Origin: Lachnospiraceae bacterium UBA4711 | GTDB lineage: Bacteria; Bacillota; Clostridia; Lachnospirales; Lachnospiraceae | DNA: 63,442 nucleotides | Assembly: GCA_002404515.1 (NCBI GenBank) | Contig: DHJV01000111.1 | Span: 1 to 63,442, forward strand | Reading direction: 5' to 3' | Shown: one piece after another, positions 33,409 to 40,993 of the stretch | How the letters are laid out: the number at the start of each line of letters is the position of its first letter | Position numbering within the stretch: position 1 is the stretch's first letter | Notes under the pieces: model-generated | Seen by the model: only the letters and a program-made list of their open reading frames with translations | Database searches by the model: none | Told to the model about the DNA's origin: nothing | Made by a program: the position numbers and the translations under genes

Positions 33409-33987
33409 TTAGTTTTTCCCTGCTAACAGAGATTCAAGTTCTGTAATTTCTTCCGCTGTTGCATCTAATTCTTGTTTCATCTGCTTTAGGTTTTCTTCCG
33501 ATGGTTTAATGCTTTCTTCCAATTGTCTTCTTATTTTATCCAATCGTTTATTTATTTCATCTGATTGTCTACATATTTCATCCAATCGTCTAATGTTTTC
33601 TTCTGATTGTTTAATGCTTTCTTCTGATTGTATTGGGAGATTTGTTTTCTCCTGTATTTCTTTTTGCATTTCTTCAATCATGTATTTCACTGTATTTCTA
33701 TCTGCAATTTTTAATGCTTCCGAAGACCTACGAAGCATCTCTTCGGTTAACATCTCTTCGTATTCTAATTGTTGTGGGGATTTTTCTTCTATTTCCAACT
33801 CTTGGTATTCATCCCTGTTATCTATCGGTTCCCCGTTTGACTGTCGTACTTTGGCCTGTAGTTCGTGCAACATGTATAGTGCAGTATTTCTGTCTGCAAT
33901 TCTTAATGCTTCGGAAGACATGCGAAATGCCTCTTCATCGGGTAACTGTTGAATATCCATATACATTTGTTGATTTTTTTCTTGCAT
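33409..33987 (-). CDS. Tail-only relative of the transposase family
   Basis: 192 residues without any nuclease core. The motif SSEALRIADRNTALYMLHEL occurs near residue 25 and again as SSEALKIADRNTVKYMIEEM near residue 88. It is the same segment that ends the helical part of the protein at 34002 (SEALKIADRNTVKYMIEEL). A long charged coiled coil follows (QSEENIRRLDE type repeats). It lies 14 bases after the 34002 gene on the same strand and is probably co-transcribed. It may be a regulator or partner that oligomerises with the nuclease, or a truncated duplicate. Confidence 0.6.
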   Translation of the reverse strand: MQEKNQQMYMDIQQLPDEEAFRMSSEALRIADRNTALYMLHELQAKVRQSNGEPIDNRDEYQELEIEEKSPQQLEYEEMLTEEMLRRSSEALKIADRNTVKYMIEEMQKEIQEKTNLPIQSEESIKQSEENIRRLDEICRQSDEINKRLDKIRRQLEESIKPSEENLKQMKQELDATAEEITELESLLAGKN

Positions 33988-34001
33988 CTTCAGCGTCTCC
34001 T

Positions 34002-35153
34002 TTATTTTTGATAGATATTGGAAATATTATTTTTTGCTAGTAATGCTTTCAACTGCGCGTTTTCTTCCCGTGTACGCTGCAAATCGGCTTCTGTCAGTTT
34101 CTGATTTTCCTCTGCCAATTTCCGTTTTTCCGCTTCCTGCTGCAGGTTTTCTTCTGTTTGTTTCCGCCTTTGAGTCTCCTGCTGCAGGTTTTCTTCTGTT
34201 TGTTTACGTAGTTCGGCTTCATGCGTCGCCTTATCCTGCAGCTCTTCAATCATGTATTTCACTGTATTTCTATCTGCAATTTTTAACGCTTCTGAAAACA
34301 TGAGAATCACCTCCTCAGGGTTGTTTACGTATGCACTCATTTCATGGAATATTGCTCCGCTCCATGGATAGCGTCTGATCACGCGTTCCACATCTGCCAT
34401 TGTCTCGGCAGTCAGGATGGAGAGCCAGCCTTCCAAGTTATTCATATTGCAATTAATAGTTTTCAAAGCATCTGAATTCTTACCATCAGTATATCCGTTT
34501 TGACTAAATACATCAAGTGCAATCAGGAAATATTCCTGAAGAAGATTCAATTTAAGGTTCGTGTCAAAGCGGGTTTTACCATGATGAATATAGGCGCCTT
34601 GCAGCATTGGATCCTTAAAATCGCCCTCGGTTTTTTCGTACAGAACAATGGTGTAAACTTTCTTCATATCAGAATATTTAAAGTTTTTGTCCTTCTTCAA
34701 ACGCGAGTATTCGCGCATCAGAAGGTCGGATGAGTAGCAGGAAATCCGCTCAGCAGTGAACATGTATGGGATTTTCTGGATTTCCACATTTGCAAGCGAA
34801 CCATCGCTTAACCGGACAACGATATCCATAATCAGCAGGGAATCAATTGATATGGCCGTATTCTCGGAGGGCAAGACACTCTCCACGGTGACCGGTTCTC
34901 CAATGATGGCGCTGAGCAGATGCGACAGCCAGTCTGGATGCCGGTCCGGGTGGAACATGCATTTGAAGAACGGATCGTAGGTAAGCGGCATCGTTTTCTT
35001 GCCAGTCATGTAATCCTCGAAACGCTTCTTCCAAGTTTCGTCGAGCAAGGCGTAGTCTGCATAGAGATTATGCTGTTTCATAGCTTCTTCCAGATCATTT
35101 ACAGTCGTGTAAAATATGTTCTGTGGTTCTTTGGTTATTGTTTCATTCGTCAT
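34002..35153 (-). CDS. PD-(D/E)XK nuclease-family transposase (Rpn-like)
   Basis: 383 residues. LTYDPFFKCMFHPDRHPD, then DSLLIMDIVVRLSDG and NVEIQKIPY give the D...ExK nuclease core; LLMREYSRLKK and VYTIVLYEKTEG follow. The C-terminal 90 residues are a coiled coil with repeats of RKQTEENLQQE. ATG 35153 is preceded by AAGGAGG. The same domain order as at 31093, with a shorter tail. The two copies are too different to be a recent jump, but their upstream blocks are alike. DNA-mobility function is inferred from the family. Confidence 0.82.
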   Translation of the reverse strand: MTNETITKEPQNIFYTTVNDLEEAMKQHNLYADYALLDETWKKRFEDYMTGKKTMPLTYDPFFKCMFHPDRHPDWLSHLLSAIIGEPVTVESVLPSENTAISIDSLLIMDIVVRLSDGSLANVEIQKIPYMFTAERISCYSSDLLMREYSRLKKDKNFKYSDMKKVYTIVLYEKTEGDFKDPMLQGAYIHHGKTRFDTNLKLNLLQEYFLIALDVFSQNGYTDGKNSDALKTINCNMNNLEGWLSILTAETMADVERVIRRYPWSGAIFHEMSAYVNNPEEVILMFSEALKIADRNTVKYMIEELQDKATHEAELRKQTEENLQQETQRRKQTEENLQQEAEKRKLAEENQKLTEADLQRTREENAQLKALLAKNNISNIYQK

Positions 35154-35443
35154 AAGATATGCCTCCTTAAATTAGATGTGTACATGAAATATCTCTGTGA
35201 CAGAACGAAATAATTTCATGTAATTAAAGTTGTTAATGGGTAATAATTAAAATTTGCGCGCAAAAAGGGTAATAATTTGTATTCGAAGAATCGAATAGAA
35301 AATTATAAAATCAATAGACTGTTACCAAACTACGCTATGAACGAGCGCTTCTTGACAACAAAGAAACTGTACCATGAACGGTATCTGTTTGTAAAGATTT
35401 TTTTCAAAATGCTACAAATTGTAGCATTTTATATATAAAATAC
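35154..35443. other. Upstream region of transposase gene with shared block and palindrome
   Basis: No gene seen. 35300-35395 matches 32377-32465. A palindrome, AAAATGCTACAA with TTGTAGCATTTT, lies near 35407-35431. Its counterpart near 32476-32500 is decayed. Confidence 0.6.
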
Positions 35444-35487
35444 AAAAAGGCACTGTTCAAACCTAACAGTGCCTTGTACGTATAATC
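35444..35487 (-). terminator. Terminator of the U32 gene and right copy of the 44-bp repeat
   Basis: On the - strand, AAGGCACTGTT pairs with AACAGTGCCTT around AGGTTTG and is followed by five T bases, overlapping the last codons of the U32 gene. On the + strand the same bases read KKALFKPNSALYV then stop, an echo of the SigK C-terminus KKALLKLRSALCV. Confidence 0.85.
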
Positions 35488-36716
35488 ATGCCTTTTTGTA
35501 TCTTCTCCGATTCGGAAACCTTCACGTGAAGCAATTGTTTTGGATGCGGTGCAGATTCCATCTCTGTGCCGTGTTCGTCGTGGATTGCAAGAACCTCCAC
35601 ATCCACATTTTCACCGTCAAATGCCATAACCTCGATGGTATCGCCCACGCAGAATTTGTTCTTCTGATGGATCACCAGTTCTCCTGCCTCTGTCACTTCC
35701 TCGATTGTACCAAGATAAACGCGGTTCTTCACATAAGTGTTACAGTCGTAGATCTGTGTCTCCTCGTTTGGTTTTCCATAATAAAATCCGGTTGTAAACT
35801 GACGGAACGTACATGCCGCGATTTCCTGACGGTAATGTTCCATCTTACTCTCATACAATTCCTTCGATGTATAATAATCATCAATTGCCTCCCGATATGT
35901 ACGGGTAACAACCGCCACATACAACGCTGTCTTCATGCGTCCCTCTACCTTGAAGGAATTGATTCCCGCGTCAATCATATCCGGGATATGTTCGATCATG
36001 CAGAGATCCTTGGAATTAAAGATATATGTGCCTCTGTCATCTTCTTCCACAGGAAGGTATTCCCCCGGTCGTTTCTCCTCCACAACCGCATATTTCCAGC
36101 GGCACGGATGCGTACAGGCGCCCTGATTTGCATCTCTGCCTGTAAAATAACTGCTGAGCAGGCATCTTCCGGAATAGGATATGCACATTGCTCCATGCAT
36201 AAATGCCTCGATTTCCATATCTACCGGAATATGTTCCCGGATCGTTTTGATTTCCTTTAATGAAAGCTCCCGCGCCGCTACCACACGTGTCGCACCCTGT
36301 TTTCTCCAGAAATCATAAATCAGATAGTTGGTGTTATTGGCCTGCGTGCTGATGTGAATGTCAATGCCGGGCAGAATTTCTTTCGCCAATGTGAAAATGC
36401 CCGGATCCGAAATAATAAATGCATCAATTTTTTCTTCAAGTCCTGTCTCTTTCAATTCATGGAAATACGCCTTAATTCCATCTATATCATCATTGTGTGC
36501 AAATATATTTACCGTCACGTACAGCTTCGCTCCATGTACATGTACATAGTCTGCTGCCTCATGCATCTCTTCGATTGTGAAGTTTCCTGCCTTTGCACGA
36601 AGCCCGTAATTTTTGCCGCCGATATAGACCGCATCTGCGCCGTAATCAACCGCTGTCTTCAATACTTCCAGACTTCCTGCTGGAATCAATAATTCCGGTT
36701 TCTGTATCTTATCCAT
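35463..36716 (-). CDS. trhP: U32 family protein, tRNA U34 hydroxylation (TrhP type)
   Basis: 417 residues. The N-terminal TIM-barrel part starts ELLIPAGSLEVLKTAVDYG and carries the U32 signature EAFMHGAMCISYSGRCLLS plus Cys residues in GACTHPCRW, followed by a C-terminal beta domain. TrhP enzymes make 5-hydroxyuridine at tRNA position 34 from prephenate. The next gene encodes a TrmR-like methyltransferase that caps the same modification, and this adjacency is known from Bacillus subtilis. ATG 36716 has GAGG upstream; the longer start at 36743 is rejected. Assignment of TrhP rather than another U32 role rests on that neighbour. Confidence 0.82.
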   Translation of the reverse strand: MDKIQKPELLIPAGSLEVLKTAVDYGADAVYIGGKNYGLRAKAGNFTIEEMHEAADYVHVHGAKLYVTVNIFAHNDDIDGIKAYFHELKETGLEEKIDAFIISDPGIFTLAKEILPGIDIHISTQANNTNYLIYDFWRKQGATRVVAARELSLKEIKTIREHIPVDMEIEAFMHGAMCISYSGRCLLSSYFTGRDANQGACTHPCRWKYAVVEEKRPGEYLPVEEDDRGTYIFNSKDLCMIEHIPDMIDAGINSFKVEGRMKTALYVAVVTRTYREAIDDYYTSKELYESKMEHYRQEIAACTFRQFTTGFYYGKPNEETQIYDCNTYVKNRVYLGTIEEVTEAGELVIHQKNKFCVGDTIEVMAFDGENVDVEVLAIHDEHGTEMESAPHPKQLLHVKVSESEKIQKGMIIRTRHC

Positions 36717-36810
36717 CTTCGATCCTCTTTCATTCGTATGCATTCTGATTTTTCAGCGAAATCATACACATACTTGCTATCCTGATATTCTATAATCCAC
36801 TTTCCTTACA

Positions 36811-37458
36811 TCATTCCCGCACAACCGAGATTGCCATACCATCCCCCACCGGCAGAATAGCTGTCTCCAGCCGTTCATCGTGTGTGAGTACATACAGATA
36901 TTCCCGCATCCGGTCATGAATCGTGCGGTTACGCTTTTCCACCAGAAAATGGGATTCTAATACTTCCCCTTCCTGCAGAATGTTATCCGATACGATCACG
37001 CTGCCCGGTTTTAACACGCGCATCACATCCGGCAGATAATAAATATACTGCGCCTTTGCTGCATCTACAAATGCAAACTCGCAGGTATCATCCGGAAGCT
37101 CCTTCAACGTCTCTGCCGCATCTCCACAAATCACCTGAATCTGTGTCTCTTTTCCAAGTCGTCTGATGTTTTCTCTCGCTTCCGCAGTCCGCTCCTCACT
37201 CAGTTCCAGTGTTGTGATCTGCGCATCTTCTGGCAGAAATCCTGTCATGTAAATAGAAGAATAGCCGACGGCTGTTCCGATCTCCAGAACACGCTTCGGC
37301 TTTTTCAATAGTAACTGTGTCTTTAATAATTCCCTTGCCTCCGGCCGGATCACCGGAACACCGCGTTTTACAGCATCCCGATATAATTCTCCCAACGCCC
37401 CGGCATCCTCCTTTGCCATTGAACGGACAAAGGATGTAATTCTCGCAAACTCATTCAT
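36811..37458 (-). CDS. trmR: SAM O-methyltransferase, tRNA 5-hydroxyuridine (TrmR type)
   Basis: 215 residues, class I methyltransferase of the catechol-O-methyltransferase-like family. VLEIGTAVGYSSIYM is the SAM-binding glycine loop, ITTLELSEER the acidic strand, ICGDAAETL the adenine site, and FVDAAKAQYIYYL with VSDNIL the metal site. Next to the U32 gene it should methylate ho5U34 to mo5U34, widening wobble decoding. It lies three bases after the gene at 37461. Confidence 0.85.
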   Translation of the reverse strand: MNEFARITSFVRSMAKEDAGALGELYRDAVKRGVPVIRPEARELLKTQLLLKKPKRVLEIGTAVGYSSIYMTGFLPEDAQITTLELSEERTAEARENIRRLGKETQIQVICGDAAETLKELPDDTCEFAFVDAAKAQYIYYLPDVMRVLKPGSVIVSDNILQEGEVLESHFLVEKRNRTIHDRMREYLYVLTHDERLETAILPVGDGMAISVVRE

Positions 37459-37460
37459 AC

Positions 37461-37928
37461 TTATTCATTATCCTCGTCGCTGCTTGTATCAATATTGCAG
37501 ATAATCTGCAAGATCTCATCGTAGGTCATGCTTGCGGACAAATGGTATTTTCCACTTGTGATCTTATTTCCATAACCTTTTACCTTTACCTTGGCATAAA
37601 AGACATACTTATCTTCAATAATCTCTGCATCCTGCAAAGCACTTCCGATCTCCATGATTGAGGAATCCGCCGGAATATCAACCACGATATACTGCTGGCT
37701 TCCCGGATGGTATGCAACATTTCCGAACACACCATAAGCAAAATTAAAGGAATATGTAAACAGCTTCACAATCAAAAATACGATCAGTACATTGACAAAT
37801 AAGCTGAACATAAATCCAGAAGAATTCTTCAAGCCCTTTCGAAGATTCTCTTCTTTTTTACGGACATTTTTCCTGCTTGTTTTTTTCTTTGCTGTTCCAT
37901 TTGTTGTTTTTTTCACATTTTCACTCAT
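37461..37928 (-). CDS. Short MltG-like membrane protein lacking the catalytic domain
   Basis: 155 residues: a Lys-rich cytoplasmic start, one TM helix (about 40-62), then an outside segment IVVDIPADSSIMEIGSALQD and YAKVKVKGYGNKITSGKYHL. This is the LysM-like N-terminal part of endolytic transglycosylase MltG (YceG), which is normally about 350 residues or more. The catalytic Glu-containing half is absent. B. subtilis also has its MltG homologue next to trmR, so this is the same locus with a shortened gene. Enzyme activity is unlikely; a peptidoglycan-binding role is possible. ATG 37928 overlaps the preceding stop by eight bases. Confidence 0.7.
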   Translation of the reverse strand: MSENVKKTTNGTAKKKTSRKNVRKKEENLRKGLKNSSGFMFSLFVNVLIVFLIVKLFTYSFNFAYGVFGNVAYHPGSQQYIVVDIPADSSIMEIGSALQDAEIIEDKYVFYAKVKVKGYGNKITSGKYHLSASMTYDEILQIICNIDTSSDEDNE

Positions 37929-38256
37929 TGATGTAATCAAACTCCAATCCTTCTGCTATGGAATCAAACACCTGCTGTAGCAGTTTGCAGATCTGCTGTT
38001 CCGCCTGCAAAAAATCGCTCACCACAGAGTTGTGCAGCAGTTCGTCGTATTCCTTTGTCAGTTCTATCATCTCATCGTAGGGGTTTGCGCCCTGCCGATT
38101 CTGAAGCTCGTAATTCTTGGTACGGAATTCCTGCAGATGTCTGCTCAATTCCTCGTTCTCAAGAAGTGCCTGTTTTGTCCGCAGATACGTGCGGTACTCT
38201 TCAGATGCCCGGATATGTTCATTCAATTGTTTGCTCTCGTTAATAACCTGTCTCAT
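37921..38256 (-). CDS. YlbF/YmcA family protein
   Basis: 111 residues, all helical: RTKQALLENEELSRHLQEF and NPYDEMIELTKEYDELLHN fit the Com_YlbF family. In B. subtilis, YlbF with YmcA and YaaT forms a complex with RNase Y that matures mRNAs. Here the gene directly follows RNase J with one base between them, which agrees with an RNA-decay role. Confidence 0.85.
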   Translation of the reverse strand: MRQVINESKQLNEHIRASEEYRTYLRTKQALLENEELSRHLQEFRTKNYELQNRQGANPYDEMIELTKEYDELLHNSVVSDFLQAEQQICKLLQQVFDSIAEGLEFDYINE

Positions 38257-38257
38257 A

Positions 38258-39919
38258 TTAAACCTCTGTGATAATCGGCAGAATCATCGGGCTTCGCTTC
38301 ATCTTCTTCCAGAGGAAATCACTCAGCGCATCTCGAATCGCATTCTTCAATTTGCTCCAGTCGGTAATTCCCCGGTCTAAGCAGTTATCCAATGCTTCCT
38401 GCACAACCTCGCGGCATTCATCCATCAGGTTCTCTGCCTCACGCACATAAACAAATCCACGTGACACAATATCCGGTCCGGCAACCTGCTGGTTGCTTCC
38501 AGCCTCCAGTGTCACGACAACAATCAGAAGACCGTTCTCGGAAAGCTGCTGACGATCGCGCAATACAATATTTCCGACATCGCCAACACCAAGTCCATCG
38601 ACCAGAATGCCTTGTGCCTGTACTTTTCCGGTTACCTCGAAGGTATCCTCCCCGATGGATAACACATCACCGGCGGATAAAATCTTGACATTCTCCTTTG
38701 GAATTCCCATCTCCACTGCCAGTTCTGCATGACGCTTCAGATGGCGGTACTCACCATGTACCGGAATTGCATATTTCGGTTTTGTGAGCGCATACATCAG
38801 TTTTATCTCTTCCTGACAGGCATGTCCGGAAACATGAGTATCCTGAAAGATTACATGGGCACCCTTCATTTCAAGCTCGTTAATCACCTTGAAGATTGCC
38901 TTCTCATTTCCCGGAATCGGGCTGGATGAGAAGATAACCACATCGCCCGGTTTGATCGTAATCTGCTTATGAATACTGGCTGCAATTCTCGAAAGCGCTG
39001 CCATATTCTCGCCCTGACTTCCGGTTGTGATCAGCACCACCTGTTCATCCGGGTAATTTTTGATCTGATCAATCTCGATCAATGTATTGTCCGGTATATC
39101 AATATAGCCAAGCTCCGAAGCCGTCTGAATGACATTTACCATGCTTCGTCCCTCGACAACAACCTTTCTGCCATACTTGTACGCAGAATTGATAATCTGC
39201 TGTACACGGTCAACATTTGATGCAAATGTCGCAATAATAATTCGATGATCCTTGTTGTCATCAAATAAATGATCAAATACTTTTCCGATCGTTTTCTCGG
39301 ATGGCGTGTAACCCGGACGTTCCACATTTGTGGAATCTGCCATCAGCGCAAGTACGCCCTTCTTTCCAAGCTCACCAAATCGGGGCAGATCAATTGCCTC
39401 ACCAAAGACCGGTGTATAATCAACCTTAAAATCTCCGGTATGCACGATGATACCGGCTGGCGTATAAATCGCAAGTGCTGCCGCATCTGCAATTGAATGC
39501 GTTGTACGGATGAACTCGATGCGGAACGCACCCAGTGTAATCATCTGTCCATGTGTTACGATCTTTCTTCTGACGTTGTTAATATTTCCATGTTCACGAA
39601 GCTTATGCTCAATCAGCCCCATCGTCAGCTTGGTTGCGTAAATCGGCATATTCACTTCATTTTCTATATACGGAATCGCACCGATATGATCCTCATGTCC
39701 GTGCGTGATTACAAGTCCCTTTACTTTGTCCGCATTTTCCTTTAAGTATGTGACATCCGGGATAACAAGGTCGATACCAAGCATCTCATCCTTCGGAAAT
39801 GCAAGTCCACAGTCTACGACAATAATGCTGTCCTCATACTCGAACGCGGTAATGTTCATTCCGATCTGCTCTAATCCCCCAAGCGGAATAATCTTTACCG
39901 ACTTATTATTCTGTTTCAT
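38258..39919 (-). CDS. rnj: Ribonuclease J
   Basis: 553 residues, the family's usual length. A metallo-beta-lactamase core with HGHEDHIGAIPY, HTGDFKVDY and DSTNVERPGYT, the beta-CASP part (ATFASNVDRVQQII, TTGSQGENMAAL, SGHACQEEIK) and a C-terminal domain. It is a 5' exo- and endoribonuclease for mRNA turnover and rRNA maturation. It starts six bases from the DUF1292 gene in the ireB operon. Confidence 0.96.
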   Translation of the reverse strand: MKQNNKSVKIIPLGGLEQIGMNITAFEYEDSIIVVDCGLAFPKDEMLGIDLVIPDVTYLKENADKVKGLVITHGHEDHIGAIPYIENEVNMPIYATKLTMGLIEHKLREHGNINNVRRKIVTHGQMITLGAFRIEFIRTTHSIADAAALAIYTPAGIIVHTGDFKVDYTPVFGEAIDLPRFGELGKKGVLALMADSTNVERPGYTPSEKTIGKVFDHLFDDNKDHRIIIATFASNVDRVQQIINSAYKYGRKVVVEGRSMVNVIQTASELGYIDIPDNTLIEIDQIKNYPDEQVVLITTGSQGENMAALSRIAASIHKQITIKPGDVVIFSSSPIPGNEKAIFKVINELEMKGAHVIFQDTHVSGHACQEEIKLMYALTKPKYAIPVHGEYRHLKRHAELAVEMGIPKENVKILSAGDVLSIGEDTFEVTGKVQAQGILVDGLGVGDVGNIVLRDRQQLSENGLLIVVVTLEAGSNQQVAGPDIVSRGFVYVREAENLMDECREVVQEALDNCLDRGITDWSKLKNAIRDALSDFLWKKMKRSPMILPIITEV

Positions 39920-39925
39920 TCTAAA

Positions 39926-40186
39926 CTAAACCTCCAAATCAATGTCTTCCAACAGCTCATCAAAGATTTTGATCACTGCTTTCAATTCGTTCTCATCTTC
40001 TACTTCTGCGTAAGAAACGACATCTCCTTCACTGTCCGGTTCCTCCTTCAGTACAAAGAAACTGCCATCCTCACTTTCTTCGTCATCTGTCACCAGAATG
40101 TAGTTCACTCCAAAAAGCGTTGTCTGCTCTAATACATACAACTCGATATCTCCATCTTCTGTTTCAAATGTAATCTTCTCACTCAT
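39926..40186 (-). CDS. DUF1292 protein (YrzB family)
   Basis: 86 residues, very acidic, beginning MSEKITFETEDGDIELYVLE and containing YILVTDDEE and a final DELLEDIDLEV. The family usually follows ruvX in Firmicutes, as here (overlap of eight bases), but its function is unknown. ATG 40186 is used; a longer frame upstream lies inside ruvX. Confidence 0.88.
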   Translation of the reverse strand: MSEKITFETEDGDIELYVLEQTTLFGVNYILVTDDEESEDGSFFVLKEEPDSEGDVVSYAEVEDENELKAVIKIFDELLEDIDLEV

Positions 40187-40613
40187 CTCTTTTATGTGCC
40201 TCTCGATCCAGATAACTCTGCAATATGATAGCTGCCGCCATCTTGTCAATGTGTTCTTTTCTTCCGCTCACGCACACACCGGTCTCTTCTAAAATCCGGT
40301 TTGCTTCCACTGTTGTGAGCCGTTCATCCTCAAAAATAATCGGTAATCCGGTTCTGCGTTCCAGATTCTCCGCAAATTCTTTCGTTGCCTGTACTCTTGG
40401 ACCTTCCGTATTATTCATCATCTTCGGAAGTCCAAGTACGATTTTATCCACGTCGTGCTCCACCACGAGTGTCTCAATCCTTGCATAGGTCTGTCTCAGT
40501 TTATTCTCTTGTTTTCTCTCAATCGTTTCCAGCGGCTGCGCAATCAAACAAGTTGCATCTGACAATGCAACGCCAACCGTCTTGGAGCCATAATCCAATC
40601 CAAGGATTCTCAT
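40179..40613 (-). CDS. ruvX: RuvX/YqgF, Holliday-junction-resolvase-like 16S rRNA processing nuclease
   Basis: 144 residues with an RNase H-like fold: ILGLDYGSKTVGVALSD, KIVLGLPKMMNNTEG and FEDERLTTVEANRIL, then DKMAAAIILQSYLD. Acidic residues of the active site are present. The family trims pre-16S rRNA and was first named as a junction resolvase. ATG 40613 has an AGGGA site; the longer reading starts inside the gap with ireB. Confidence 0.93.
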   Translation of the reverse strand: MRILGLDYGSKTVGVALSDATCLIAQPLETIERKQENKLRQTYARIETLVVEHDVDKIVLGLPKMMNNTEGPRVQATKEFAENLERRTGLPIIFEDERLTTVEANRILEETGVCVSGRKEHIDKMAAAIILQSYLDREAHKRDE

Positions 40614-40658
40614 ATTTCCCTGCTCCTTCTGCCATGCAGAAATATCCAAAGATATTCC

Positions 40659-40916
40659 TTACTTCAGTCGTGTCTCAATATAGTTTTCAAGAAGTACCTC
40701 TATGATCTCATCCCGCTCTGCTTTCATGATCAGACTTCTCGCATTTTTATAACTTGTAATGTAGGTTGGATCTCCACTCATCACATAACCGACGATCTGG
40801 CTGACAGGGTTGTATCCTTTCTCGGATAACGCCTCATACACCTGCTCTAAAATGTCAGATACCTCTATATTTGATTCATGGATAATTCCTATGTCCTGAG
40901 TATTTTGATTGTTCAC
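40659..40916 (-). CDS. ireB: IreB family regulatory phosphoprotein
   Basis: 85 residues: VSDILEQVYEALSEKGYNPVSQIVGYVMSGDPTYIT in overlapping parts, and a final LLENYIETRLK, fit IreB (UPF0297). In Enterococcus IreB is phosphorylated on N-terminal Thr residues by the PASTA kinase IreK and affects cephalosporin tolerance. The likely kinase, PrkC, lies at 61177 in this window. The N-terminus here (MNNQNTQDIGIIHES) has one Thr only. GTG start at 40916. Confidence 0.92.
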   Translation of the reverse strand: MNNQNTQDIGIIHESNIEVSDILEQVYEALSEKGYNPVSQIVGYVMSGDPTYITSYKNARSLIMKAERDEIIEVLLENYIETRLK

Positions 40917-40959
40917 TTTCTCACGTCCTTCTTTATCGCATTAAAAAACATTTGGCTTT

Positions 40960-40988
40960 ATTTTAATATATGTAGCCTAAAATAGCAA
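40960..40988 (-). promoter_or_regulatory. Promoter of the ireB operon
   Basis: On the - strand TTGCTA (rc of 40983-40988), 17 bases, TAAAAT (rc of 40960-40965). It sits just after the polC stop and 44 bases before the ireB start. Confidence 0.6.
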
Positions 40989-40993
40989 CTCTT

